Shown: piece by piece, positions 1 to 7,875 of the stretch | Layout: each line of letters starts with the position of its first letter | How positions within the stretch are numbered: the first letter of the stretch is position 1 | From: an uncultured Veillonella sp. | GTDB lineage: Bacteria; Bacillota; Negativicutes; Veillonellales; Veillonellaceae | Direction: 5' to 3' | Length of the DNA stretch: 22,111 nt | NCBI GenBank assembly: GCA_934183145.1 | Contig: CAKPSA010000011.1 | Location: 1 to 22,111 of the forward strand | Program-made: the position numbers and the translations under genes | Notes under the pieces: generated by a model | Databases searched by the model: none | What the model saw: the letters and a program-made list of their open reading frames with translations, nothing else | Told to the model about the DNA's origin: nothing

Positions 1-34
1 TTTATATGTTTTTATTCTGTAGAAAGGAGCTCGT

Positions 35-1258
35 ATGAATCGACTTAGTTTCTCACGAACTCAGATTTTAATTCTTGTCAGCGTATGGCTAACATTTTTA
101 ATTAGTTTTGTTATGCGCTTATCTTGGGCGTCCTTGATGCCTATTGTTAATGAAGCGTTGAGTTTCACGCCGCAAATGGGTACGGCTTATTTATCTGCCT
201 TTTATATGGGCTATGCCATCATGGTTTTACCAGGTGGTATCTTAGCGGATCGCATTGGTTACCGTTATACTATTTTAGTGAGCTTACTTGCCATGGCTGT
301 TATTACGGCATTGATGAGTACCATCGATAATTACACCTATGGTTGGGTACTACGCTTCTTATTAGGTATCGTATCTGGTCCAGTACAAGCATCTTGCTTA
401 AGTGCTATTGGGGATTATTTTGGTCCTAATCAACGTGGTGCTGCAGTGGGTATCTTTATGTCCTGTACATCTCTTGGGTTGACCACTGTAAACCTTTACG
501 CACCATATGTAGCCACTAATTATGGTTGGCAAAATGCATTCCTTTTAACAGCTGTATTACCAATCCTTGTTTTCATTCTTAGCTATTTCACCGTTCGTAA
601 ACCAAGTGCTGAAATCTTAGCACAACGGGAAGCAGAGGCGAGTGCTGCGTCTGCTCATGTAGGCGAAAAGACTTCCTTAAAGGAAAATTTGCTACATGTT
701 TTGAAAAACCGCAACATTTGTTGCCTTGCCTTTGCAGGTTTCTTTGCTACAGGTGCTACGTGGGCCGTGGCTCAATGGTCAAATCTGTACATGGTTAAAC
801 AACTCGGCGTTAATGCTATCTATGCAGGTCATGTAATGTCTGCCTTTGGTTTAGCCGCGCTTATTGCAAAACCGACTATCGGTATCTTGTCCGATATTTT
901 ACCAATTAAGAAGAACCATTTAGTAGCTCTTGTTATGTTCTTATTCGCACCAGCATTGATCCTCTTTGCGAGCACTACAAATCCAGATATGCTTTTCATA
1001 ACAGGTCCAATCCTTGGTATTGGTGCTTTCATGCATAGTGCATTGACCAATGCTCTCGTAATTCAATCCGCAGCACCTCATTTACGGGGTACAACAGCAG
1101 GATTTGTAAACTTATTTAACCAAATTGGTGTTATGTTGGCACCTATGATTTTAGGTAGCATGTTAACTGCCACAGGTAGCTATCAATCTGCATTGATGAC
1201 TCTTGCCATCGCTCCTGTAATCGGTGCTATTGCATTATTCTTTGTACGTCTTAAATAA
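35..1258 (+). CDS. MFS permease, substrate unknown
   Basis: A 407-residue, strongly hydrophobic protein with about 12 membrane segments. These fall in two halves separated by a charged, Ala/Glu-rich cytoplasmic loop at about residues 188-218. The loop between TM2 and TM3 carries the major facilitator signature GGILADRIGYRY (67-78), a form of the GxxxDRxGRR motif A. The second half has a typical TAGFVNLFNQIG helix near residue 350. These features place it in the inner membrane as a secondary transporter, but nothing in the sequence identifies the solute. ATG 35 is supported by AAAGGAGC 7 nt upstream; the promoter lies outside the window or within the first 20 bases. The gene runs alone and converges on the next gene at a shared terminator. 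Confidence 0.9.
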   Translation: MNRLSFSRTQILILVSVWLTFLISFVMRLSWASLMPIVNEALSFTPQMGTAYLSAFYMGYAIMVLPGGILADRIGYRYTILVSLLAMAVITALMSTIDNYTYGWVLRFLLGIVSGPVQASCLSAIGDYFGPNQRGAAVGIFMSCTSLGLTTVNLYAPYVATNYGWQNAFLLTAVLPILVFILSYFTVRKPSAEILAQREAEASAASAHVGEKTSLKENLLHVLKNRNICCLAFAGFFATGATWAVAQWSNLYMVKQLGVNAIYAGHVMSAFGLAALIAKPTIGILSDILPIKKNHLVALVMFLFAPALILFASTTNPDMLFITGPILGIGAFMHSALTNALVIQSAAPHLRGTTAGFVNLFNQIGVMLAPMILGSMLTATGSYQSALMTLAIAPVIGAIALFFVRLK

Positions 1259-1313
1259 TGTGAAAGCATCATACAATAGGTTTATCTGATTGTATAGAAA
1301 CAAAATATGAAAT

Positions 1314-1363
1314 AAAAGAGACTGAACTAAATCTCCTAAAATGGGGATAGTTCAGTCTCTTTT
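1314..1363. terminator. Bidirectional intrinsic terminator
   Basis: The arms AAAAGAGACTGAACTA (1314-1329) and TAGTTCAGTCTCTTTT (1348-1363) are perfect complements. The stem continues inwards through ATCTCC/GGGGAT with one G-T wobble. A T-run follows on the plus strand (TTTTTG) and on the minus strand (TTTTATTT). It can therefore end both the MFS transcript and the convergent secreted-protein transcript. Confidence 0.9.
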
Positions 1364-1392
1364 TGTAAGTTACGAGTCACTATATTTTATGA

Positions 1393-2190
1393 CTATGGTT
1401 TTCGTGGTGCATGGTAGTCTGGTTGAGGTCTCCAGTCACTCATAGATGTATTAGGCCCTGGCATATCTTGGTTTTGGATATCGAGAATCCAGTCGCTCGG
1501 TCTTGGCCCTTGAGGCGGTGGTGGCGGAACCGGTCCATATACACCTAGTTTTGATGGGCTTAACCGTGGTTGATTAGCGGTATAGGGTGATTCCAATTGG
1601 TTTAGTGGTTCGTACACGCCCTCTGGTGGTCGAACACCAAATAGTGGTTTATCTTCTGTTGGGGCCGGTGTACTTAGTGGTTTATATGGTCGCGGTGGTA
1701 CATAGGGATTTGTAAAAGTATATGTAATACGCTCTAACTCCAATGCATTATGTAGAATAAACTGGCCTATTTCAGCTACTGCAGAGCCTTTTGTGGCCAC
1801 ATGAGCCCCTGTAGATAAAACAGAGCGTTGGGCATTTGCTGTTTCAATAGGAGCCCCATTTACTTGGTAGAATTTTGCTGGTGCCACATGCCAATCCATG
1901 AGATAAATATCTTTAGAAGTATTGCCTCGATGATATGTATAGCTAGTCACATAATCTGCAATAATATTTTGATTTTTATATAGACTAATTGTACGGGCGT
2001 GAAGCGTACTATACGTAGGTGCTGCCTGTGCTAAACTGAGTGTGCTTAAGTCGATGTACACTGTTTCTATAGGGCCATTATAAGCAACTTGATATTGAGT
2101 AGGCTTGTTCTCTAATTCATATTGTGAAATAGCACTTGCAGACTGTAATGTAGCTACTGCTAGTATTAAAAAGGGATATATTTTTTTCAT
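1393..2190 (-). CDS. Sec-exported protein with proline-rich tail, unknown function
   Basis: 265 residues. A classic Sec signal peptide (KK, then hydrophobic 5-14, likely cleavage after SASA at 20) shows export. Residues about 40-160 form a mostly beta-looking domain. It opens with 'VYIDLSTL' (44-51), a layout that recalls the Haemophilus surface-adhesin-E type domain; this is a weak resemblance only. Residues about 162-265 are proline-rich and probably extended. They contain PPRPYKPL (165-172), a VPPPPPQGP run (221-229), GVYxP twice (191, 217) and SDW twice (232, 251). There is no LPXTG, SLH domain or lipobox. SD AGAGAGGTC precedes ATG 2190. The protein shares the PRPxYKPL motif with the exported protein at 3080-4057, so the two may belong to one envelope-protein group; that is inference. 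Confidence 0.8.
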   Translation of the reverse strand: MKKIYPFLILAVATLQSASAISQYELENKPTQYQVAYNGPIETVYIDLSTLSLAQAAPTYSTLHARTISLYKNQNIIADYVTSYTYHRGNTSKDIYLMDWHVAPAKFYQVNGAPIETANAQRSVLSTGAHVATKGSAVAEIGQFILHNALELERITYTFTNPYVPPRPYKPLSTPAPTEDKPLFGVRPPEGVYEPLNQLESPYTANQPRLSPSKLGVYGPVPPPPPQGPRPSDWILDIQNQDMPGPNTSMSDWRPQPDYHAPRKP

Positions 2191-2214
2191 GGTAGACCTC
2201 TCTTATGTGGAATT

Positions 2215-2243
2215 AGTATACCATAGTCATACATGTAATTCTA
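2215..2243 (-). promoter_or_regulatory. Extended -10 promoter of the secreted proline-rich protein
   Basis: On the minus strand TGGTATACT (2223 down to 2215) is an extended -10 element. TAGAAT (2243-2238) lies 17 bp further upstream as a poor -35. Predicted start near 2208 leaves a leader of under 20 nt that still contains the SD. Confidence 0.5.
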
Positions 2244-2333
2244 TAAAAAATGTATATAAAGCTCCATAATATGTATATTGTGTATAATCGTCTTTTTGTT
2301 ATATGATTAATGCATAGTACAGGAGGTCTTGAT

Positions 2334-2882
2334 ATGGAAATTATCTGTTTTGGCGATAGTATTACTCGTGGTTATGACGTGCCTTATGGCCAAGGGTGGG
2401 TTGAAATCTGTGATGCATCTATAGAAGGCGTACATTTTACAAATTATGGAGAGGACGGATGCTCTGTTCAAGGTATGATTTATAATATTGAAGAATGGGC
2501 GTCTACAGCTGTAGCTGATCCAACGCGTTATATCTTCTTAATGTGTGGCACTAATGATATTTTGCAAGGTCGCGATAGTGCGTATGTATTCAAGACCTTG
2601 GTGAAAGCCATTGAATTAGCGAGCATAAAGGGTAAGGTTATTATTGGTTTGGAAACACAAATTGATAGCGATATGGATGGGTTAGACCTTGTTGTGCGAG
2701 ATGTAAATGACCGATTAAAAGCTTATGCAGCAGAGCATGACTTAAAGGTTATAGACTTCTATACAACTTTATATGAAGCGGATCAAATAGGCCAAATTGT
2801 CTTTGCTGGTGAAGTACATCCTAATGCACGTGGCTATCGTTTGATGGCCTATAAAGCATTAGAAGTATTTACAAGATTATAA
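2334..2882 (+). CDS. SGNH/GDSL-family hydrolase
   Basis: 182 residues, probably cytosolic (no signal peptide). Block I is FGDSITRG with nucleophile Ser9. Block II is NYGEDG (37-42). Block III is CGTNDIL with Asn74 as oxyanion residue. Block V is VHPNARGY with His162. The family comprises esterases, lipases and acyl-thioesterases; the substrate cannot be read here. The usual block V is DxxHP, with Asp three residues before His. Here that position is Gly159, with Glu at 160, so the third member of the triad is missing or shifted. An upstream in-frame ATG at 2310 exists, but AGGAGG (2321-2326) lies 7 nt before ATG 2334 and decides the start. TATAAT at 2283-2288 is a likely -10 without a clear -35. 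Confidence 0.88.
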   Translation: MEIICFGDSITRGYDVPYGQGWVEICDASIEGVHFTNYGEDGCSVQGMIYNIEEWASTAVADPTRYIFLMCGTNDILQGRDSAYVFKTLVKAIELASIKGKVIIGLETQIDSDMDGLDLVVRDVNDRLKAYAAEHDLKVIDFYTTLYEADQIGQIVFAGEVHPNARGYRLMAYKALEVFTRL

Positions 2883-2966
2883 TAACAATACATTTACCAA
2901 TCTATTTAATTTGGTTACCTATAGGCGTTAGTTCTTTAAGTCTGAAATCTATATTGGGAGATAAAA

Positions 2967-3000
2967 AATGCCCCTCATGATTTATTTCATGAGGGGCATT
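2967..3000 (-). terminator. Intrinsic terminator of the exported Ala-rich protein gene
   Basis: The arms AATGCCCCTCATGA (2967-2980) and TCATGAGGGGCATT (2987-3000) form a GC-rich stem with a 6-nt loop. The T-run is on the minus strand (CATTTTTTAT), so it serves the gene at 3080-4057. On the plus strand only AGTGATTTA follows, so it is a weak stop for the SGNH gene. Confidence 0.85.
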
Positions 3001-3079
3001 AGTGATTTATATAGTCTTTATGTGTGAAGGCTTGTAGCTTTCACCATTATAGTTAATTCGTAACGAATTGTAGTTAGAA

Positions 3080-4057
3080 TTAGCGAGTACGTGCGTTAGA
3101 TACGCGAGCGGATTGTGCAATTGCGTATGCAGTACCTTTTACTAAATCGTAAGCATCAGCAGTGTTGCCAGATACTGTTACAGCAGCTACAGTGTCGTCA
3201 GTTACTGCGAACAATGCAGTTGCGTAAGGGTGTTGAGCACCGTTTGGAACAGTTACAGCACCGGATTTAACAACGATGTAACGGCTGCCGTTGTTGAATA
3301 CGTCGTAATGAGCAGCTTGTTTTACGCCATCATAGCTTTCATTGTAAGCGAACAATGCAGCTACTTCGCCGCCTGCTACTTGACCAGTTTGTTGCATGGA
3401 ACGCAATTTAGCAGCTGCTACAGCTGTTGGTTGAGTCATGTTAACAGTGATACGCAAGGAGTTATTGTTTACAACTGCTTCAGTGATTACATTTGTAGAG
3501 AATACGTTTGCAACGCCGTCACCAGCACGGTTGTAGGAGCTAGCAGTTTTTACTTGGTAGCCGTTAGTGTATGCTGGCAAGTCGTATGTATAGGATTTGC
3601 CGTTCAACAATAAGTCGAATGCGTTTAATTGGTTAGTTTTGTAACGGGAAACGTATGCACTGCCGTTGCCATTAGCTGTTACGGAGTTTACAGTTTCTTG
3701 GTATACAGGTTGGTTGTTAGTAGCGATAGGATCCATGATTTGAAGACCTACAGCTGTTGTTTGAGGTGCTACGAAGATTGGGTCGCCCAATTCTTTGGAT
3801 ACAGGCATTTGTTGAGCCATGTCACCTGCTGTGTAAGGTACTGCTGGCAATGGTTTGTAACCAGGGCGTGGTGCACTTGTTACATAGCCAGATTGGTACG
3901 CTGGTGTAGCTGCTTGAGGTGCAGCGTAAGTATATTGCTCAGCTGCAGCGCGTTCGTAAGCGCGTGCATTAGCATCAACGGATGCTGCGAAAGCAGAGAA
4001 AGACATAGTTGTAGCTGCAAATACTGCGAAAGCAGCTGCTAAATGTTTTTTGTTCAT
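3080..4057 (-). CDS. Exported Ala/Tyr-rich protein, unknown function
   Basis: 325 residues. The N-terminus MNKKHLAAAFAVFAATTM followed by SFSAFAA is a textbook Sec signal peptide, cleaved around residue 24 or 25. The next ~85 residues are rich in Ala, Tyr, Pro and Gln and include PRPGYKPL (63-70). The remaining ~210 residues look like a soluble beta-rich domain. There is no lipobox, transmembrane anchor, LPXTG or SLH domain, so it is periplasmic or loosely surface-bound. Codons are strongly biased towards GCA/GCT, GTA, CGT/CGC and AAC, which suggests high expression. ATG 4057 is preceded by AGGAGTG. The gene stands alone with its own promoter and terminator. I do not recognise a family. Confidence 0.85.
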   Translation of the reverse strand: MNKKHLAAAFAVFAATTMSFSAFAASVDANARAYERAAAEQYTYAAPQAATPAYQSGYVTSAPRPGYKPLPAVPYTAGDMAQQMPVSKELGDPIFVAPQTTAVGLQIMDPIATNNQPVYQETVNSVTANGNGSAYVSRYKTNQLNAFDLLLNGKSYTYDLPAYTNGYQVKTASSYNRAGDGVANVFSTNVITEAVVNNNSLRITVNMTQPTAVAAAKLRSMQQTGQVAGGEVAALFAYNESYDGVKQAAHYDVFNNGSRYIVVKSGAVTVPNGAQHPYATALFAVTDDTVAAVTVSGNTADAYDLVKGTAYAIAQSARVSNARTR

Positions 4058-4110
4058 TATAATTCACTCCTAAATACATGATTTTACAAATAACACAAAT
4101 ACTAATGTGT

Positions 4111-4139
4111 ATTATATATGAAATTTTCCTAAATGTAAA
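4111..4139 (-). promoter_or_regulatory. Sigma-70-type promoter of the exported Ala-rich protein
   Basis: On the minus strand TTTACA (4139-4134), a 17-bp spacer and TATAAT (4116-4111) form a near-consensus promoter. A start near 4104 gives a leader of about 47 nt to ATG 4057. This agrees with the biased codon use that suggests a highly expressed gene. Confidence 0.75.
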
Positions 4140-4203
4140 TAAAATATAAAATATTTTCTTAATTATAAACAAATATAATTTGATGTGTCAAATTTTGGAC
4201 AAT

Positions 4204-4282
4204 TAGGCACAGAATGTCATATTACTATATAATAATAGTATAGTTATATAGTATATCGAATAATTTAGATTAATGCTATACT
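4204..4282 (+). promoter_or_regulatory. Candidate addB promoters
   Basis: There are two possibilities. TAGGCA (4204-4209) with an 18-bp spacer and TATAAT (4228-4233) would give a leader of about 120 nt. The extended -10 TGCTATACT (4274-4282), with no good -35, would give about 74 nt. Neither is decisive, and both could be used. The first -10 lies inside a perfect 10-bp-arm inverted repeat. Confidence 0.4.
4223..4253. repeat. Inverted repeat upstream of addB
   Basis: TACTATATAA (4223-4232) and TTATATAGTA (4244-4253) are exact reverse complements separated by 11 bp. The dyad covers a candidate -10 element of addB. It could be an operator or a leader hairpin, or a chance result of the AT-rich context. 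Confidence 0.6.
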
Positions 4283-4362
4283 TAATGGTAGAAATTTAAA
4301 GATAAGATGAAGTTTATGAATTCTATAAATTGAGATGGTGAAAGTTTCACTAGGGAGGTCTC

Positions 4363-7300
4363 ATGAGTATTAGCGTCTATTATGGACGAGCAGGATCAGG
4401 TAAGACACGTGCCGTATATGAACGGATACGTCAAGTTATGACCGAGTGTCCAGGAGAACCGATAATCTTACTCGTTCCAGAACCAGCTACGTATCGGGTA
4501 GAACGGGAGCTTGCTGAATTTATGCCTGAAAAAGGCTTTACTACAGTTCGCGTCGTAGGCTTTGGTCGTTTGGGGTACCAAGTATATCAATCCATAGGCT
4601 CAAAAGGGGCCGGTCAATCAAGTTTATCTAGCTTTGGCCGGTCTATGTTGTTGCGCCTTGTTATGAAACGAAAACAAAAGGAATTAGGCCTCTTAGAACA
4701 GGCCACAAAGCGTCCTGAGTTTTCGTCTGTCCTGCAACAGCTCTTTTCTGAGTTTCGCGCATTTCGCGTTGGTCCTACCGACCTAGAACGTGGGGCGGAT
4801 TCAGTAAAAAATAAAGTATTACAAAAGAAACTGCGCGAATTAGCCATTTGTATGGCCGCCTATGAAGAGGAAATCAGCCGTCATGGAGAGCGGGACATCG
4901 ATCCTATCATGGAAATTGTTGAGGCTTTGCCTCAATCTCCTCTGATGGAAAATAGTCATGTCTTTATCGATGGATTCCATTGGTTTACGCCCACACACTA
5001 TGAGTTGATTTACACCTTATTTGATTTGGCTAAGGAAGCCGTTATTACTATTGATTTACCAATGGCTCCGAAGGCGTTAAATCTCGCTCGTCGAGGGGAA
5101 CATCTTTTCAGTCGTCCTCTAGAAATTTACGATACCTTAGTGGCTCGTTATGGTACTCGTATTAATTGGGTTGGCTTTGACGGCAAGAGAGGTCCTCAAA
5201 TAGTTCAAGAGTTAGAGGCGAACTACTTTACTAGCCCTAGTAAGCAAAATTCTACTGATACTACGATTCCGCTCATTAGAGGCTACAACAGAGAACGGGA
5301 AGCCGACGCCATAGCCCGTCGCATCTTAGCGTATGTGGAATCCTCTCCAGAGGCGCGGTATCGAGATGTATGTATTATGCTTCGCGAATCTGAAACATAT
5401 GGGGATACCTTAGAAAAGGTCTTCGGTCGTTATGGTATTCCACACTTCATCGACCGCCAACGTCCTATGAAAAATCATCCGTTAGGCGAATTATTGACGG
5501 CCCTCTTTGATATTGTGCGCCATAGTTACAGCCGAGACAGCATGTTCCTCTTGCTTAAAACGGACTTGATGCCTCTTACTCGTGAGGCTGTAGATGAATT
5601 AGAGAATTACGTACTCGAGTTTGGTATCGATCATTATAAATGGGAACGTGAAAGCTGGCCGTATCTACGGGGATTCCATGAGGGGCAAGATGAAGAAAGT
5701 CACTTAGATTCACCTCGTAGAGCCCGTGTTAATCAAGCAAGACAAACCATTATGGATATATTATCTCCGTGGTTTGACTTTGCCGCTCATAGTGAAGGGC
5801 ATACGGGGGCTGAATGGGGTGAGCAACTTTATGGTTTATTAGAAACCTTGCAAGTGCCACAGCGCCTTTATGAATGGGCAAAGGATGCAGAAACTGTAGG
5901 CGATCAAGAGTCTAAAGCTAGTCATGAGCAGATGTACAATGCAGTTGTTTCTTTCATAGACGAAATTTCTATGGTCATGAAGGACGAAGTATTGACCTTG
6001 GATGAGATGATGCTACTCCTTGAGGAAGGCTTGAGTGATGTAAATTACTCCATGATTCCTCCGTCCTTGGACCATGTAGTGATTACCACCATCGAACGTG
6101 GCTATAGCCAATGGTGGCCTAAGGTATTCGTGATGGGACTCAACCAAGGCGTTTTCCCACAAAGCATGGGCGATGAAGGACTTATCAAGGATAAGGAACG
6201 CCAAGAATTGGCCGATGCAGGCATTACCTTGGCTGAAGGGGCTTTGCCGAAGGCTTTCAACGAGAACTTCCTATTATACCTAGCTATGACACGGACATCC
6301 GATTCGTTGACCTTGTCCTATGCAAGCTCTGGTGAAGATGGTACAGGCCTTGAGCCATCCCTTGTGGTGAAGCGCTTAGAATCACTTGGTTATGTAGATA
6401 AAGCTGTAGATATACCGCTCTCTATTACGCCTGATACTGAGGCTGATTATGTATGGAGACCTTTACAAAGTTTGTCTCTATTATCTGAGCGCTGGGGCGC
6501 TCTCTTTAGCGGTCATGAAGTTAATCCACTGTGGTGGGGCCTTTATAACTGGGCTCGTGAAAGCGATACCTATCGTCCTCGTTTAGGTGAGGTGTCTCGT
6601 GGTATTCGCGATAATAATGATGTGCCGGTCATTACGAAGGATTTAGTAAATGGATTATTCCTATCTAAAGGCTATATGTCAGGTTCTGTAACGCGCTTAG
6701 AGAGATACCAACAATGTCCGTTCAAGTTCTATGCTCAATATGGTTTGAAGTTAGAGCCACGTCGCGTACGCTCCTTTGGAGCCCCTGAAATAGGTACATT
6801 CTTACATGCTAATCTAGAACGTTTAGGTAATTATCTATTAGAAAACAATAAACAATGGCGTGATCTCAATGAAGAGGAGCAACAAAATTTATGTCGCTCT
6901 GTAGCCGATGAGATTTTACAAGAAAATCAGGGCGGTGAAGAAACGAGCGATGCCTACCAAAAGGCAATCGAGCAGCGTGTACAACGAACATTACATGTGA
7001 CGGTAGACCGCCTTGTAGAGTGGTCCAAGCGCAGTGATTTTGATACAAAATACTTAGAGCAAGATTTTGGCCGTCAAGGCGGGTGGAATCCGATTCGGGT
7101 GCCTCTTGGAGAAGATCGTTATTTACGACTCATTGGTCAAATTGACCGTATCGATGAGTATATCCGAGATGGTCAAACTTACGGTATGGTTATTGACTAC
7201 AAATCTGGCGGAGCCCATGTAACAGCGCAAGATGTGTACTACGGTCTCAAGTTGCAGCTCATGACCTATCTATTGGCCTTAGAAACTGCTTATGGCAAAG

Positions 7301-7875
7301 CGGAAGGTAAATCTATGTCGCCTGCGGCTGTGATATATTCCTATGTGAAGAACCCTAAAATCCCTGCAGGTACACCTATATCTTATGAAGATGCAGTGTC
7401 CTTGGCTAAGGAAAGTAATGCATGGCAAAATAGTGGGTACTTCTCAGATGATATTGAGCTGTTGACGCATATTGATAATAAGTTCTTATCGTATGGTGCA
7501 AAACAGGGCCCGTATGTGCCGATTGCGACGAAGAAGGATCAAACTATTTCTAGTAGAGACTTACGCAAGGTTAAGAACCCAGGAGAATTTGATGTGTTGT
7601 GTCGTTATACCAATCACGTAATGGCTGAAACAGGGCGTAATATTGGGGATGGCCAATTCCCAATTAAGCCATATCAATTGAATGGCTTTAGACCTTGTAC
7701 GTACTGTGATTATCATACGGTATGTCGTTTTGACTCTAGTCGTAATAAATACAACTATTTGTCAGGATTATCTGAAGATGATGCATTAGAGCGGATGAAA
7801 GAGGTCTTAAACAACGGAAACAACAGCAACGACAGAAATAATAGTAACGAAGGAGGTGAAAACCATGGGTGTTAA
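4363..7875 (+). CDS. addB: AddB, ATP-dependent helicase-nuclease subunit B
   Basis: 1170 residues, normal for the family. With AddA it forms the heterodimeric enzyme that resects double-strand breaks to a Chi-like site and loads RecA. Walker A is GRAGSGKT (8-15). The C-terminal RecB-type nuclease domain shows IDRID (927-931) and DYKS (945-948). The iron-sulphur cluster ligands are Cys785 and the CxxC-x5-C group Cys1112, Cys1115, Cys1121; they staple the nuclease domain as in Bacillus AddB. SD GGGAGG (4353-4358) supports ATG 4363. The last ~22 residues are an Asn/Ser/Gly-rich tail, and the DNA encoding it contains the addA SD. The stop lies 11 nt inside addA, so translation of the pair is probably coupled. 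Confidence 0.97.
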   Translation: MSISVYYGRAGSGKTRAVYERIRQVMTECPGEPIILLVPEPATYRVERELAEFMPEKGFTTVRVVGFGRLGYQVYQSIGSKGAGQSSLSSFGRSMLLRLVMKRKQKELGLLEQATKRPEFSSVLQQLFSEFRAFRVGPTDLERGADSVKNKVLQKKLRELAICMAAYEEEISRHGERDIDPIMEIVEALPQSPLMENSHVFIDGFHWFTPTHYELIYTLFDLAKEAVITIDLPMAPKALNLARRGEHLFSRPLEIYDTLVARYGTRINWVGFDGKRGPQIVQELEANYFTSPSKQNSTDTTIPLIRGYNREREADAIARRILAYVESSPEARYRDVCIMLRESETYGDTLEKVFGRYGIPHFIDRQRPMKNHPLGELLTALFDIVRHSYSRDSMFLLLKTDLMPLTREAVDELENYVLEFGIDHYKWERESWPYLRGFHEGQDEESHLDSPRRARVNQARQTIMDILSPWFDFAAHSEGHTGAEWGEQLYGLLETLQVPQRLYEWAKDAETVGDQESKASHEQMYNAVVSFIDEISMVMKDEVLTLDEMMLLLEEGLSDVNYSMIPPSLDHVVITTIERGYSQWWPKVFVMGLNQGVFPQSMGDEGLIKDKERQELADAGITLAEGALPKAFNENFLLYLAMTRTSDSLTLSYASSGEDGTGLEPSLVVKRLESLGYVDKAVDIPLSITPDTEADYVWRPLQSLSLLSERWGALFSGHEVNPLWWGLYNWARESDTYRPRLGEVSRGIRDNNDVPVITKDLVNGLFLSKGYMSGSVTRLERYQQCPFKFYAQYGLKLEPRRVRSFGAPEIGTFLHANLERLGNYLLENNKQWRDLNEEEQQNLCRSVADEILQENQGGEETSDAYQKAIEQRVQRTLHVTVDRLVEWSKRSDFDTKYLEQDFGRQGGWNPIRVPLGEDRYLRLIGQIDRIDEYIRDGQTYGMVIDYKSGGAHVTAQDVYYGLKLQLMTYLLALETAYGKAEGKSMSPAAVIYSYVKNPKIPAGTPISYEDAVSLAKESNAWQNSGYFSDDIELLTHIDNKFLSYGAKQGPYVPIATKKDQTISSRDLRKVKNPGEFDVLCRYTNHVMAETGRNIGDGQFPIKPYQLNGFRPCTYCDYHTVCRFDSSRNKYNYLSGLSEDDALERMKEVLNNGNNSNDRNNSNEGGENHGC

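Larger units (their letters stand above)
4058..4362. other. Divergent intergenic region, AT-rich, no gene seen
   Basis: 305 bases of very AT-rich DNA between the exported-protein gene and addB. It holds the minus-strand promoter at 4111-4139, a long dyad at 4223-4253, and two candidate addB -10 elements. A small hairpin, GTGAA-AGT-TTCAC (4338-4350), sits directly before the addB SD. I see no coding frame with a ribosome binding site. Confidence 0.6.

Noticed and set aside
3230..4042. Two open frames (3230-3613 and 3629-4042) on the plus strand opposite the exported Ala-rich protein
   Set aside because: They are Cys/Ser/Tyr-rich mirror products of a strongly biased GCA/GTA gene. They have no SD, and the minus-strand gene has signal peptide, promoter and SD.
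4204..4253. LexA/SOS box upstream of addB
   Set aside because: No CGAAC-N4-GTTCG or similar site is present; the dyad is purely AT-rich.
7856..7864. GTG at 7856 as the addA start
   Set aside because: It overlaps the AGGAGG SD itself. ATG 7865, 8 nt after the SD, is the better start.
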